From: JAWXUC01 sp044432975
GTDB lineage: Bacteria > Pseudomonadota > Alphaproteobacteria > RF32 > CAG-239
Reading direction: 5' to 3'
Assembly (NCBI GenBank): GCA_044432975.1
Contig: JAWXUC010000001.1
Location: 1-64,000, forward strand
DNA: 64,000 nt
Position 1 is the stretch's first letter. Every line of letters begins with the position of its first letter. Shown here in pieces: positions 42,283 through 52,407 of this stretch. A model generated the notes under the pieces. That model had not been told where the DNA came from. It saw only the letters and a program-made list of their open reading frames with translations, and ran no database searches. A program made the position numbers and the translations under genes.

Positions 42283-43560
42283 ATGGATAAATTAAAAATT
42301 ATTGGCGGTAACAAACTAGAAGGACAAATTGTTATCAGTGGCGCTAAAAATGCAGCATTACCACTTATTTGTGCTTCATTATTAACAGACGAAAAAGTTA
42401 CCTTAACCAATATGCCAAAATTATCAGATGTAAGAGCAATGAACAAGCTTTTATTAGATATGGGCGTTAAAGTAAACAGATTAAATGAAACAGAATATGA
42501 ATACGAATACTTAGCAGATGATGTAAAATCATACATTGCTCCTTATGAATTAGTTAGAAAAATGAGAGCATCATATTATGTTTTAGGGCCATTATTATCT
42601 CGATTCGGCTATGCCAAAGTATCACTCCCTGGTGGTTGTGCTATTGGCGCAAGACCAATGGATATTCACCTTTCAGCATTTGAGCAAATGGGCGCAAAAG
42701 TTACAATAGAAAACGGTTATGTGCTAGCAGAAGGCAAGTTAAAAGGTGCAGAAATAAACTTTTCTTTCGCTTCAGTTGGTGCAACTTGCAATGTTATAAT
42801 GGCAGCAACTTTGGCTGAAGGCACAACAAAAATTACCAATGCAGCAAAAGAGCCAGAAATTGAAGACTTAGCAATTTTATTAAACGCAATGGGTGCAAAA
42901 ATTGAAGGCGCAGGTACAAGTGTTATCACCATAAACGGTGTAACCAAATTATCTGGCACAATTCATCAAGTTATAGAAGACAGAATAGAAGCTGGCTCTT
43001 ATGCCGTTGCAGCTGCTATTACAAAAGGTAAAATAGAATTAATTAATGCAAAAGCTAAACATTTAGCGCTTCCATTAAAAATTCTGCAAAACATGGGAAT
43101 AAGTGTTGAAGAAAAAGAAAACAGCATTATAATAGATGCAACTTCAGCTCATTTAGAAGCCCAAGACGTTATAACAGAATGTTTCCCTGGTTTTCCAACA
43201 GATTTGCAAGCTCAATACTTAGCTTTGATGACAATATCAAACGGAGCAAGCTTAATCACAGAAACAATCTTTGAAAACCGCTTTATGCATGTGCCAGAAT
43301 TAAAAAGAATGGGCGCAAACATAAACGTTCATGGCCATGCCTCAGCAATTATCAGGGGCGTTGACGAGTTATCTGGAGCAGAAGTTATGGCAACAGACTT
43401 AAGAGCATCTTTTGCTTTAGTCTTAGCAGGACTTGTTGCTAAAGGAGAAACAACAGTCAGCCGTCTATATCATTTAGACAGAGGTTATGAAAGATTAGAA
43501 GAAAAACTTCAAGCGGTTGGCGCAAACATTAGGAGAATTAAGGAAGATGAAGAAGATTAG
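42283..43560 (+). CDS. murA: UDP-N-acetylglucosamine 1-carboxyvinyltransferase
   Basis: The first committed step of peptidoglycan synthesis: transfer of enolpyruvate to UDP-GlcNAc in the cytoplasm. The catalytic cysteine is C119 in LPGGCAIGARPMDIHL, the residue alkylated by fosfomycin in sensitive enzymes. The N-terminal ISGAKNAALPL and C-terminal TDLRASFALVLAGL are typical. Its 425 residues are normal. The following lipoprotein gene starts within its last codons, and ftsH follows, suggesting one operon. Confidence 0.96.
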   Translation: MDKLKIIGGNKLEGQIVISGAKNAALPLICASLLTDEKVTLTNMPKLSDVRAMNKLLLDMGVKVNRLNETEYEYEYLADDVKSYIAPYELVRKMRASYYVLGPLLSRFGYAKVSLPGGCAIGARPMDIHLSAFEQMGAKVTIENGYVLAEGKLKGAEINFSFASVGATCNVIMAATLAEGTTKITNAAKEPEIEDLAILLNAMGAKIEGAGTSVITINGVTKLSGTIHQVIEDRIEAGSYAVAAAITKGKIELINAKAKHLALPLKILQNMGISVEEKENSIIIDATSAHLEAQDVITECFPGFPTDLQAQYLALMTISNGASLITETIFENRFMHVPELKRMGANINVHGHASAIIRGVDELSGAEVMATDLRASFALVLAGLVAKGETTVSRLYHLDRGYERLEEKLQAVGANIRRIKEDEED

Positions 43561-43882
43561 TATATTACTAGGATTCATACTTTTTTTAAGCGCTTGCGTT
43601 ACCAAAACCAATCATCTAAGCCTTGTTGTCCCAAAAGGACAATCATTTAGCCCTAAAGAACTTTCTGAAGCTAAAGTTATAGAAAACATAACATATAGCG
43701 AGAAAACTCCTGTTATTGCATTTTTCCCTATTGGATACCCAAATTTTGGAACAATAGTTTCAGAAATGCTAAAAAAACACAAAGGAAAAGCACTTGTTAA
43801 CGTTACGCTAACAGAAAGCAATCGCTGGTATGTTCTTTTTGGCGCAAATGAAATCACACTCAAAGCAGACATTGTAAAATAA
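43547..43882 (+). CDS. small lipoprotein downstream of murA
   Basis: A 111-residue lipoprotein: [17 protein letters not shown] forms the signal with the lipobox cysteine at residue 17. The mature part has a mixed fold with no recognised domain and ends in [12 protein letters not shown] chose ATG 43547 because it gives a perfect lipoprotein signal. It overlaps murA by 14 bases, so translation is coupled. Location in the inner or outer membrane cannot be told. Confidence 0.78.
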   Translation: MKKISILLGFILFLSACVTKTNHLSLVVPKGQSFSPKELSEAKVIENITYSEKTPVIAFFPIGYPNFGTIVSEMLKKHKGKALVNVTLTESNRWYVLFGANEITLKADIVK

Positions 43883-43899
43883 TTTTAAAAGGTAAATTT

Positions 43900-45759
43900 A
43901 TGAAAAACATTTTAATTTGGATAATTGCCATTGTTGGTCTATCGGTTTTAATGAACAATTTTAATGGCACACAAAACAAACAAGAAGCTGGAGAAAAAAT
44001 AGCTTTTTCAGACTTTATGAAAGATGTTGAAGCAAAACAAGTTCAAAGTGTTATCATTGAAGGTGCAGACATATATGGCACATATACAAACGGCTCAAAG
44101 TTCAACACTTATGCCCCTTACGACCCAACAATGGTTACAACATTAACAAACTCAGATGTTAAAGTAGAAGCAAAACCAATGGAAAATCCCAACAGTGGCT
44201 TTATGGGCATTTTAATTTCATGGTTCCCAATGCTTTTATTAATTGGTGTTTGGTTGTTTTTTATGCATCAAGCCAATTCTGGCAACAACAAAGCAATGAG
44301 CTTTGGCAAATCAAAAGCAAAATTATTAGAAAACAAAAAGAAAGTTACTTTTGAAAACGTTGCAGGTTGCGATGAATCAAAACAAGAATTAACCGAAGTT
44401 GTAGACTTCTTAAAAGACCCAGCAAAATTTCAACGCTTAGGCGGAAAAATCCCAAAAGGTGTTTTATTAGTAGGCCCTCCAGGAACAGGTAAAACTTTGC
44501 TTGCCAAAGCTGTTGCTGGTGAAGCTGATGTTCCATTCTTTTCAATTTCTGGTTCTGATTTTGTAGAAATGTTTGTTGGTGTTGGTGCTAGTCGTGTTAG
44601 AGATATGTTTGCTCAAGCAAAAAAAAGCGCACCATGCTTGTTGTTCATCGATGAAATTGATGCTGTAGGCCGTCATCGTGGCGCAGGTTTAGGTGGCGGA
44701 AACGATGAACGTGAACAAACCTTAAACCAATTATTGGTAGAAATGGACGGCTTTGAAGAAAAAGAAAACGTTATTTTAATCGCCGCAACCAACAGACCAG
44801 ATGTGTTAGACCCTGCTCTACTTCGTCCAGGACGTTTTGACCGTCAAGTTACTGTTGTTAATCCAGACATTAAAGGACGTGAAGAAATCTTACAAGTACA
44901 CGTTAAAAAAGTACCTCTTGCCTCAGACGTTAAATTATCTGTAATAGCTAGAGGAACTCCTGGTTTTTCTGGTGCAGACTTAGCAAACTTGGTTAATGAA
45001 GCAGCCCTTTTAGCAGCTCGTAAAAACAAACACAAAGTTACCCAAGCAGATTTTGACGATGCAAAAGACAAAGTATTAATGGGTAATGAACGCAAATCTA
45101 TGGTAATGGATGATGATGAAAAAAGATTAACCGCATATCATGAAGCAGGACACGCAATCTGTTCTTTATTTGTGCCAGTTACAGACCCAATTCACAAAGC
45201 AACAATTGTTCCTCGTGGCAGAGCTTTAGGTATGGTTCAACAATTGCCAGAAAAAGATCAATATTCATACTCAAGAGCAAAAATGTTATCTCGTTTAATT
45301 ATCATGATGGGTGGCCGTGTTGCCGAAGAAATGATTTTTGGTTATGACAATGTAACATCTGGCGCATCATCTGATATTGCTGGCGCAACAAATTTGGCAA
45401 AATCTATGGTTACAGAATGGGGAATGAGTGATTTATTAGGACCTGTTTTATATGCCGAAAACTCAAACGAAGTATTTTTAGGCAAAAGTGTTACTCAAAA
45501 CCAAAACATGAGTGAAGAAACCGCCAAATTAGTTGATGCAGAAGTAAAACGTTTTGTAACAGAAGCTTATGAAGGCGCAACAAAACTCTTAAAAGAAAAA
45601 AACAAAGAGTTAGAAAGCATTGCCCAAGCATTAATAGAATATGAAACTTTATCTGGTGAAGAGATTAATCTTATTATTGAAGGTAAAGAAATCTGCCGAG
45701 ACCAAGAATGCCCAGTATCAGAAGATAAAAAGACTGTTTCATCTGTTCCTGAGTTATGA
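43900..45759 (+). CDS. ftsH: ATP-dependent zinc metalloprotease FtsH
   Basis: A membrane-anchored AAA+ protease that degrades misfolded membrane proteins and regulators such as LpxC in E. coli. Two membrane spans (residues about 3-19 and 105-123) bracket a small periplasmic domain. The AAA module has [32 protein letters not shown] and [19 protein letters not shown]. The zinc motif is HEAGH in [13 protein letters not shown] near residue 411. Its 619 residues are normal. It overlaps the next gene by four bases. LpxC is encoded elsewhere in this window. Confidence 0.97.
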   Translation: MKNILIWIIAIVGLSVLMNNFNGTQNKQEAGEKIAFSDFMKDVEAKQVQSVIIEGADIYGTYTNGSKFNTYAPYDPTMVTTLTNSDVKVEAKPMENPNSGFMGILISWFPMLLLIGVWLFFMHQANSGNNKAMSFGKSKAKLLENKKKVTFENVAGCDESKQELTEVVDFLKDPAKFQRLGGKIPKGVLLVGPPGTGKTLLAKAVAGEADVPFFSISGSDFVEMFVGVGASRVRDMFAQAKKSAPCLLFIDEIDAVGRHRGAGLGGGNDEREQTLNQLLVEMDGFEEKENVILIAATNRPDVLDPALLRPGRFDRQVTVVNPDIKGREEILQVHVKKVPLASDVKLSVIARGTPGFSGADLANLVNEAALLAARKNKHKVTQADFDDAKDKVLMGNERKSMVMDDDEKRLTAYHEAGHAICSLFVPVTDPIHKATIVPRGRALGMVQQLPEKDQYSYSRAKMLSRLIIMMGGRVAEEMIFGYDNVTSGASSDIAGATNLAKSMVTEWGMSDLLGPVLYAENSNEVFLGKSVTQNQNMSEETAKLVDAEVKRFVTEAYEGATKLLKEKNKELESIAQALIEYETLSGEEINLIIEGKEICRDQECPVSEDKKTVSSVPEL

Positions 45760-46469
45760 TAAACTTATTTTTGTTAACATCAAAAGTTGATGAATTAAAA
45801 ACCGCCGTGGACTTTGAAATTATAATAAATCAAAGTCCTAAGGCAAAAAGAATGTCATTAAAAATTGATGTGCAAAAAAAATTACCTATCTTAACTTTGC
45901 CCAAATATTTCAGCAAAAAACAAGCTTTAGATTTTTTAGATAAACACCAATGTTGGATAGAAAACAAATTAAGCGCCCTCCCCCAAACAAAAACCTTTGG
46001 CTTTGGCGATTCTATAAAATTATTTGATGTTGAATATATAATAACCCCAGATACAAACTGCATTTCATGCTGCAAAATAAAAGATAATTGTTTATTAGCA
46101 CCAAATGATAAAGAGCTATTAAATTCAAGAATAATCAAATTTATAAAAAAACATGCCAAAGAAAAACTAGAAGAATTATCAAAACAAAAAGCCGCAACAA
46201 TCGGTTATAAAATAAACAATGTTGTTATAAAAGACACAAAATCGCGCTGGGGAAGTTGCTCAAGCAAAGGCAACATAAACTATAGCTTCAGATTAGCCCT
46301 AGCCCCCCTCTTTGTCGCCGATTCTATCGTCGCCCATGAAGTCTGCCACCTAAAAGAACACAACCACGGCGACGGTTTTTACAACCTATTATACAAAATC
46401 TGCCCCGATTACGACAAAGCCGAACACTGGCTAAAACTAAAAAGCAAAGAACTATACGCCTATAAATAA
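45756..46469 (+). CDS. YgjP-type metal-dependent hydrolase
   Basis: A 237-residue protein of the YgjP/WLM (DUF45) family, zinc-dependent proteases or hydrolases with a SprT-like core. The metal motif is [12 protein letters not shown] (HExxH plus a downstream His), preceded by the family-typical [20 protein letters not shown]. Cytoplasmic; no signal peptide. Substrates are not established. It is translationally coupled to ftsH (ATGA overlap), an association that may point to protein quality control, which is inference. Confidence 0.88.
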   Translation: MINLFLLTSKVDELKTAVDFEIIINQSPKAKRMSLKIDVQKKLPILTLPKYFSKKQALDFLDKHQCWIENKLSALPQTKTFGFGDSIKLFDVEYIITPDTNCISCCKIKDNCLLAPNDKELLNSRIIKFIKKHAKEKLEELSKQKAATIGYKINNVVIKDTKSRWGSCSSKGNINYSFRLALAPLFVADSIVAHEVCHLKEHNHGDGFYNLLYKICPDYDKAEHWLKLKSKELYAYK

Positions 46470-46485
46470 TTGAAAACACTTAACG

Positions 46486-46533
46486 TCATTGCGAGTGTAG
46501 CGCAGCAATCCAGTATAATTATATTGCCATATT
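46486..46533. repeat. GTCATTGCGAG repeat
   Basis: GTCATTGCGAGTGTAGCGCA and then GCAATCCAGTATAAT, matching the left half of the element at 47459-47542. Confidence 0.6.
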
Positions 46534-46564
46534 TTTGGGACATAAAATTAACCTAAAAAACATA

Positions 46565-46593
46565 TTGACAAAAAAGCCAAAATAGAATAAATT
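46565..46593 (+). promoter_or_regulatory. promoter of the gene at 46672
   Basis: TTGACA (46565-46570), a 17-base spacer, TAAATT (46588-46593). The leader that follows is about 70 bases and contains a small hairpin ATACTCAACG/CGTCGAGTAT-like stem. Confidence 0.65.
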
Positions 46594-46671
46594 AATTCTC
46601 ACAAACAAATTAGAGAGAAACTATAAACCAGAATACTCAACGTCGAGTATTCATAAAAAAATAATACAGTT

Positions 46672-47010
46672 ATGGCAAAACAAACAGTAAAAAGTTCAGA
46701 CAATCTATGTGGCGCATACGCTTTCAAAAAAATCATGGACGAGGCAAAAAAGAATGGATTATCTGCTGTTGGAACTATTCAAGCAAGATTCACTCGCTTC
46801 GCCGACAGCTCCAATAAACAAAAAATATGTTGGAGATTGAAACTGTCAAACGGCAGTTACGGATTTTTCGATATTGAAACAGGAAAAACCAAAATATGCC
46901 TCCGCAAAGATGTCCTAAGCTCAGAAAAAGTAGGCAACTCACTAGAACTCAACAAGCAAATTTACACGCTTAAAGAGTTTGAAGGCAAAATGCCTTTCTA
47001 CTATCGCTAG
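46672..47010 (+). CDS. hypothetical protein, tandem unit 1
   Basis: A 112-residue soluble protein of unknown family with a plausible alpha-beta fold. Features are a lysine-rich N-terminal helix (AYAFKKIMDEAKK), strands such as KICWRLKLSNGSYGFFDI and a final YTLKEFEGKMPFYYR. The central strand pattern (CWRLKLSNGSYGFF) recurs in the next gene as CWKIELEENNKFCFAL, so the two are distant paralogues. A consensus promoter but no Shine-Dalgarno sequence. The terminator is nearly the same as that of the next gene. Confidence 0.68.
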   Translation: MAKQTVKSSDNLCGAYAFKKIMDEAKKNGLSAVGTIQARFTRFADSSNKQKICWRLKLSNGSYGFFDIETGKTKICLRKDVLSSEKVGNSLELNKQIYTLKEFEGKMPFYYR

Positions 47011-47020
47011 TGATAACAAA

Positions 47021-47058
47021 CAGACACCCCAGATCTTTACAATCTCGGGTGTTTTTAT
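47021..47058 (+). terminator. terminator of tandem unit 1
   Basis: ACACCCCAGAT pairs with ATCTCGGGTGT (one mismatch) across CTTTACA, then TTTTT. The same hairpin recurs at 47409-47446 with one loop change. Confidence 0.85.
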
Positions 47059-47081
47059 TAATTAAAAAAAACAAAAAAATT

Positions 47082-47399
47082 ATGAAAGTCTTAAATGAAA
47101 ATCTTGCACTACAATTATTGCAAGAAACGGCAAAAGTTATGGGCGTCCAAACAAAAGGCAAACCCTATCCAGTTTGGTTAACATTGCTCAAGAACCCAGA
47201 CAAAAGCGCTCCGTGCTGGAAAATTGAGCTTGAGGAAAACAACAAATTCTGTTTTGCTCTAGCATTAATGAGATCAGGAGGCAGAAACTTTGTTAGAAAA
47301 CCAGAAATGATTAACTGCGAGCCAATCGGAGAATCTTTTGAATATGAAGGAAAAACCTATTATCAAAAAAAAGTTGATGACATCATAACCTTCGAGTAA
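47082..47399 (+). CDS. hypothetical protein, tandem unit 2
   Basis: A 105-residue protein, MKVLNENLALQLLQETAKVM onward, with no recognised domain. I chose ATG 47082 because the longer frame runs through the terminator of unit 1. A central CWKIELEENNKFCFAL strand pair and a YEGKTYYQKKVDD end give the same layout as the gene upstream. No separate promoter is visible within the 20 bases after the terminator, so it may depend on read-through. Confidence 0.68.
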   Translation: MKVLNENLALQLLQETAKVMGVQTKGKPYPVWLTLLKNPDKSAPCWKIELEENNKFCFALALMRSGGRNFVRKPEMINCEPIGESFEYEGKTYYQKKVDDIITFE

Positions 47400-47408
47400 A
47401 CAAAAAAA

Positions 47409-47446
47409 CACCCCAGATCTCTACAATCTCGGGTGTTTTTTATTCG
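47409..47446 (+). terminator. terminator of tandem unit 2
   Basis: ACACCCCAGAT/ATCTCGGGTGT with loop CTCTACA and six T residues, a near-copy of the one at 47021-47058. Confidence 0.85.
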
Positions 47447-47458
47447 CAGATACTCTAT

Positions 47459-47542
47459 TGTCATTGCGAGCGCAGCGCGGCAATCCAGTATAATTTTATT
47501 GCTATATTTTGTGACTTGATTGCGGATCAAGTCCGCAATGAC
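47459..47542. repeat. GTCATTGCG repeat, full copy
   Basis: An 84-bp element: GTCATTGCGAGCGCAGCGCG at the left, GGATCAAGTCCGCAATGAC at the right, ends inverted relative to each other. Other copies: 46486-46533 and the pair flanking the MITEs at 34.6-34.9 kb. Confidence 0.65.
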
Positions 47543-47588
47543 AATTATTGAAAAACATCTTCAATTTACAAAGAAAACTTATACAACA

Positions 47589-47620
47589 AAAAAGGCGGGA
47601 GCAAGCCCCCGCCCTACAAA
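47589..47620 (-). terminator. groESL terminator
   Basis: Minus strand: GGCGGGGGC/GCTCCCGCC hairpin with a TT loop region followed by TTTTTT, about 25 bases after the groEL stop. Confidence 0.85.
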
Positions 47621-47642
47621 AAGTCAAACTTTCAGGTTATAA

Positions 47643-49274
<1,632 letters not shown>

Positions 49275-49279
49275 TTATA

Positions 49280-49570
49280 TTACTCCTCAATTATTGCTAA
49301 GATTTCTGATTCTTTAATAATAACATAGTCCTGTCCACCGATTTTTGTTTCAGTACCAGACCATTTTGCAAACAAAACTTTATCTCCAACTTTAACATTC
49401 ATAGGAATAACTTTTCCCTCATCAGTAACCATGCCATTTCCAACAGCTTCAACGGTTGCTTCTGCTGGTTTTTCTTTTGCAGAATCAGGAATAATAATTC
49501 CGCCTGCAGATTTAGTTTGTTCTTCAAGTCTTTTCAATAATACTCTATCACCAAGTGGTTTAATATTCAT
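49280..49570 (-). CDS. groS: co-chaperonin GroES
   Basis: The 96-residue lid of the GroEL cavity. It starts NIKPLGDRVLLKRLEEQTKS with the mobile-loop segment SAGGIIIPDSAKEKP and ends VIIKESEILAIIEE. It is the first gene of the groES-groEL operon. A TTGACA-type promoter lies about 55 bases upstream. No CIRCE inverted repeat (TTAGCACTC-type) is visible in the leader, so heat control by HrcA is not supported by this sequence. Confidence 0.98.
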   Translation of the reverse strand: MNIKPLGDRVLLKRLEEQTKSAGGIIIPDSAKEKPAEATVEAVGNGMVTDEGKVIPMNVKVGDKVLFAKWSGTETKIGGQDYVIIKESEILAIIEE

Positions 49571-49600
49571 TATTTTTCTCCATTTATTGTTTATATACTC

Positions 49601-49629
49601 TATTTAGATATTTTTGCCTTCTTTGTCAA
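49601..49629 (-). promoter_or_regulatory. groESL promoter
   Basis: Minus strand TTGACA (49624-49629), a 17-base spacer, TAAATA (49601-49606). It looks like a housekeeping sigma-70 promoter. Confidence 0.65.
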
Positions 49630-49654
49630 TGAGTATTCATTTTTTTTACAATAA

Positions 49655-49682
49655 AAAACACCTGCAAAAAGCAGGTGCGTTA
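49655..49682 (-). terminator. coaD-HD terminator
   Basis: Minus strand: CACCTGC/GCAGGTG with a TTTTT loop followed by a T run, about 20 bases after the stop of the fusion gene. Confidence 0.85.
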
Positions 49683-49700
49683 AAAGTTAATAATTAATTT

Positions 49701-50822
49701 TTACAAAAGAGCAATCATCTTTTTAATGTTCTCTCGAGCCGTCTCTTCAAAGCGAGAAATAAAGAACTCATGCTTAAAAATTGAGTTTCTTTTCAACATT
49801 CCCTCAAAGAAAGCTTTTCTACCCTCAGCAAACTCTTCATCAGTTGCTTCAGGATACTCTTTACGAATAAGCTTTGTAAACATCTGCGAGTTTTTTTCAT
49901 CAGCAAGACAAACGAGGTCAATATCATGCATAATCGCCTCATCACCTTCCCAATCCCTCTCCTCAGAATGCTCCGTCGCCATAATAAGGCTTGTAGTGTA
50001 ACGAATGCGTTCATTTGTCATGGTAGGATAAGGTATTCTATTTGCAACAAATTCAGCGGATTTTCTCTCGTCATCACCTTCGCCCATCACATAATCATGA
50101 AAAAGAATAGCAAGTCCAAAACGAACCCAATCTTTAACATCAACTTGCCTCCTTGCAATATTTAAATAATTCATACAATATGCAAGATGAGAAAAATTGT
50201 GATATTGACGTTTTCTATAAACATCTAAAAACTGAGGAACTATATCACTAAAAGCAGGATAGTTCTCAAGATACATCTCACTCATAACGTTATGCACTGA
50301 AGGTGAAACATAATCCATCGCTGCAACATACTCCCCAAACTCAAACAGCTTTTTTACTGTTGATGAAGATATATGATCAGCCCAGCGTAAAGAAATGTAA
50401 GTCTGACGAAAATCAAAACCTCTAACCCGAGCAAGAGCTTTGTTTGTCATAAGCAAGTGATGCTCATAATCATCATCTCCTTGACGGACACCTCTTGTAA
50501 CATTGTAAACACCAACCTTTAAGCAAAAATCAACCAAAAGTCCATCATAAACATCAACTTTAATTGATTTCTTACCATCAAGATAATCTTTTGCAACCCT
50601 TTGCTCATCAATACTCAAGCCTTGACAATTGCCATAAAAGAAATCAGCCAATGAAGAAAGAATCAATTCTTTTCGCTTTTCAGCAGAAAATAAAGATTTC
50701 TTCTCATCATTTACCCCAATAGCAATAATAACCTCATCAAAAGTCTCAAACGCCTTGCACAAAACTGCAAAATGACCACGAGTAAAAGGATCAAAAGATC
50801 CTGGAAAAATTGTTCTTTTCAT
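49701..50822 (-). CDS. coaD: CoaD-HD phosphohydrolase fusion
   Basis: A two-domain protein of 373 residues. Residues 1 to about 175 are phosphopantetheine adenylyltransferase (FPGSFDPFTRGH at 6-17, then VTRGVRQGDDDYE, ISSSTVKKLFEFGEYV), the fourth step of coenzyme A synthesis. From about residue 185 on is an HD-superfamily hydrolase of the predicted metal-dependent (COG4339-like) type: H208 and H212 in YHNFSHLAY, H242-D243 in LFHDYVMGEGDDERKSAEF, and D302 in MHDIDLVCLAD. Bacterial CoaD is normally about 160 residues and free-standing. The HD substrate is unknown. Confidence 0.88.
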   Translation of the reverse strand: MKRTIFPGSFDPFTRGHFAVLCKAFETFDEVIIAIGVNDEKKSLFSAEKRKELILSSLADFFYGNCQGLSIDEQRVAKDYLDGKKSIKVDVYDGLLVDFCLKVGVYNVTRGVRQGDDDYEHHLLMTNKALARVRGFDFRQTYISLRWADHISSSTVKKLFEFGEYVAAMDYVSPSVHNVMSEMYLENYPAFSDIVPQFLDVYRKRQYHNFSHLAYCMNYLNIARRQVDVKDWVRFGLAILFHDYVMGEGDDERKSAEFVANRIPYPTMTNERIRYTTSLIMATEHSEERDWEGDEAIMHDIDLVCLADEKNSQMFTKLIRKEYPEATDEEFAEGRKAFFEGMLKRNSIFKHEFFISRFEETARENIKKMIALL

Positions 50823-50887
50823 ATTCTAATAATTAAAATGATTAATACTAATTTAGACATAAAATATCACACAACCATTTTTTGTCA

Positions 50888-50918
50888 ACAAAAAAGGCGC
50901 CCATCTCTGAGCGCCCCA
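50888..50918 (-). terminator. terminator after the channel gene
   Basis: Minus strand: GGGGCGCTC/GGGCGCC hairpin followed by TTTTTT, 20 bases after the stop. Confidence 0.8.
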
Positions 50919-50936
50919 ATAAACTTATTTATAAGC

Positions 50937-51638
50937 CTAGCTAACTGTAATGTTTTTATTCTTAATCAATGATACTACAAAACTCACTACCAAAGAAAAA
51001 CTTATAAATAAAAAGCTTACAAAATATAGCCATGCACTAGGGAATATATTCATAACAGAACGAGCAATTGTAGAAGCCCAATTATCTAAAGTAAATACTT
51101 GTAAAAGAGCAAATAAAGCAGATGTTAAATCTGAAAACTCTACAAAAACATTTCCATATAAACTAACGCCTATAATTGCATAAACATAAAAGAATACAAA
51201 AACAATCATTAAAAATGCCAATAAAGGCACAGCCATTTTAAGAAGAGCCTCAAAAACATCATCTAATTTTGAATTTTTACCAATAAACTTAAACAATCTA
51301 AACAATCTAAATGTTCTTAATATAATAAAAGAACTAGCTATTGGCAAAGATGATACTGCAACAATTACAAAGTCAAAAATATTCCAACCTTTTTTAAAGA
51401 AATTTTCTTTATATGTAATAATTTTTAAAACCATTTCCATAATAAAAATACCAACAAACAATCTATCTAATAAAAATAAAAGATTATTATTTGCACTCTC
51501 AAAAGTAAGTAAACCCAAAATAATTGCATCTAACAAAATAAGACTCATAATTGTAAAATCAAATCTAGGATTTTCAATCAAAGCCTTTATTTTTCTTCTA
51601 TCTTCTTTAACTTTTTTCTTAAAAAAACTTTCTAACAT
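50937..51638 (-). CDS. voltage-gated-type cation channel (BacNav-like)
   Basis: A 233-residue six-span ion transport protein of the inner membrane, one subunit of a tetrameric channel. Spans S1-S3 are within residues 28-100. The voltage sensor S4 has evenly spaced basic residues R108, R111, R114 and K117 (LRTFRLFRLFKFIG). The pore helix and selectivity filter read FTLDNWAS (T183-S189), close to the sodium-channel TLESWS pattern but with Asp-Asn. S6 follows. It lacks a long cytoplasmic tail. It starts eight bases after the prepilin-peptidase gene on the same strand. Confidence 0.85.
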   Translation of the reverse strand: MLESFFKKKVKEDRRKIKALIENPRFDFTIMSLILLDAIILGLLTFESANNNLLFLLDRLFVGIFIMEMVLKIITYKENFFKKGWNIFDFVIVAVSSLPIASSFIILRTFRLFRLFKFIGKNSKLDDVFEALLKMAVPLLAFLMIVFVFFYVYAIIGVSLYGNVFVEFSDLTSALFALLQVFTLDNWASTIARSVMNIFPSAWLYFVSFLFISFSLVVSFVVSLIKNKNITVS

Positions 51639-51646
51639 ATCTTTTC

Positions 51647-52315
51647 CTAACTAAATAAAATTAAAACAGCTAATGTTGCAAAACTAAGCCAAGGGCCAAA
51701 AGCTCCAGCTCTTTGTTTCTTAAGCAAAGCATACACCCCAAAACTAATAGATGCAAGCATTATTACAAATAAAAGTTTATCAACACCACACCAAGCCCCT
51801 ATAACAGCTAAAAATTTAATATCTCCACCACCAAAAGCATCTTTATTTTTCCAAACAAGTAACATTGAAGCAAAAACAGGTAAAAAATAACCAACTAAAG
51901 AGCCTAAAGAAGAATCTATAACATTTGTAAAACTAAAAGCATATAAAGAAGCAAAAAAGCCTAATAAAACTAGAGGAAAGGTTATAATATCTGGCAAAAG
52001 CATCATTCTATGATCAATCTCTGAAAGCAAAACCAAAAGCCAAACAAATAAAAGCTTTAAAAATAAACCACTACCACCAAACCTTAAACTAAAAACATAA
52101 AATAAAAAGCCAACAATCAATCCTATTAAAACACTTCTGTAAAAATATTTTTTTAATAAATGCCTTTTTTTAAGACTAATTACTTTACTTCTCTTAACTG
52201 GTTTTAATATCTTATAAATTGCATAACCAAGTGTTGCGGGCATAAATTTATTAAAACGCCTCGCAATATAAGGAATTGCAAAACCACATATAAACCCATA
52301 AACCAAATAAATCAT
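51647..52315 (-). CDS. prepilin peptidase (A24 family)
   Basis: An integral membrane aspartic protease of 222 residues that cleaves prepilin-like leader peptides. Both catalytic aspartates appear: EIDHRMMLLPD and the GGGDIKFLAVIGAW form of GxGD. The N-terminal cysteine-rich methylation domain of full PilD is shortened and lacks its cysteines, so it may only cleave. It precedes the channel gene on the same transcript. No pilin genes are in this window. Confidence 0.85.
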   Translation of the reverse strand: MIYLVYGFICGFAIPYIARRFNKFMPATLGYAIYKILKPVKRSKVISLKKRHLLKKYFYRSVLIGLIVGFLFYVFSLRFGGSGLFLKLLFVWLLVLLSEIDHRMMLLPDIITFPLVLLGFFASLYAFSFTNVIDSSLGSLVGYFLPVFASMLLVWKNKDAFGGGDIKFLAVIGAWCGVDKLLFVIMLASISFGVYALLKKQRAGAFGPWLSFATLAVLILFS

Positions 52316-52407
52316 AAAAAATCCTCCTATATAAATATTAACAATATTTTTTTATATTTGTAAAAAATTATATCTTTTTTAACATTTTTTATATAACATA
52401 ACTCATT

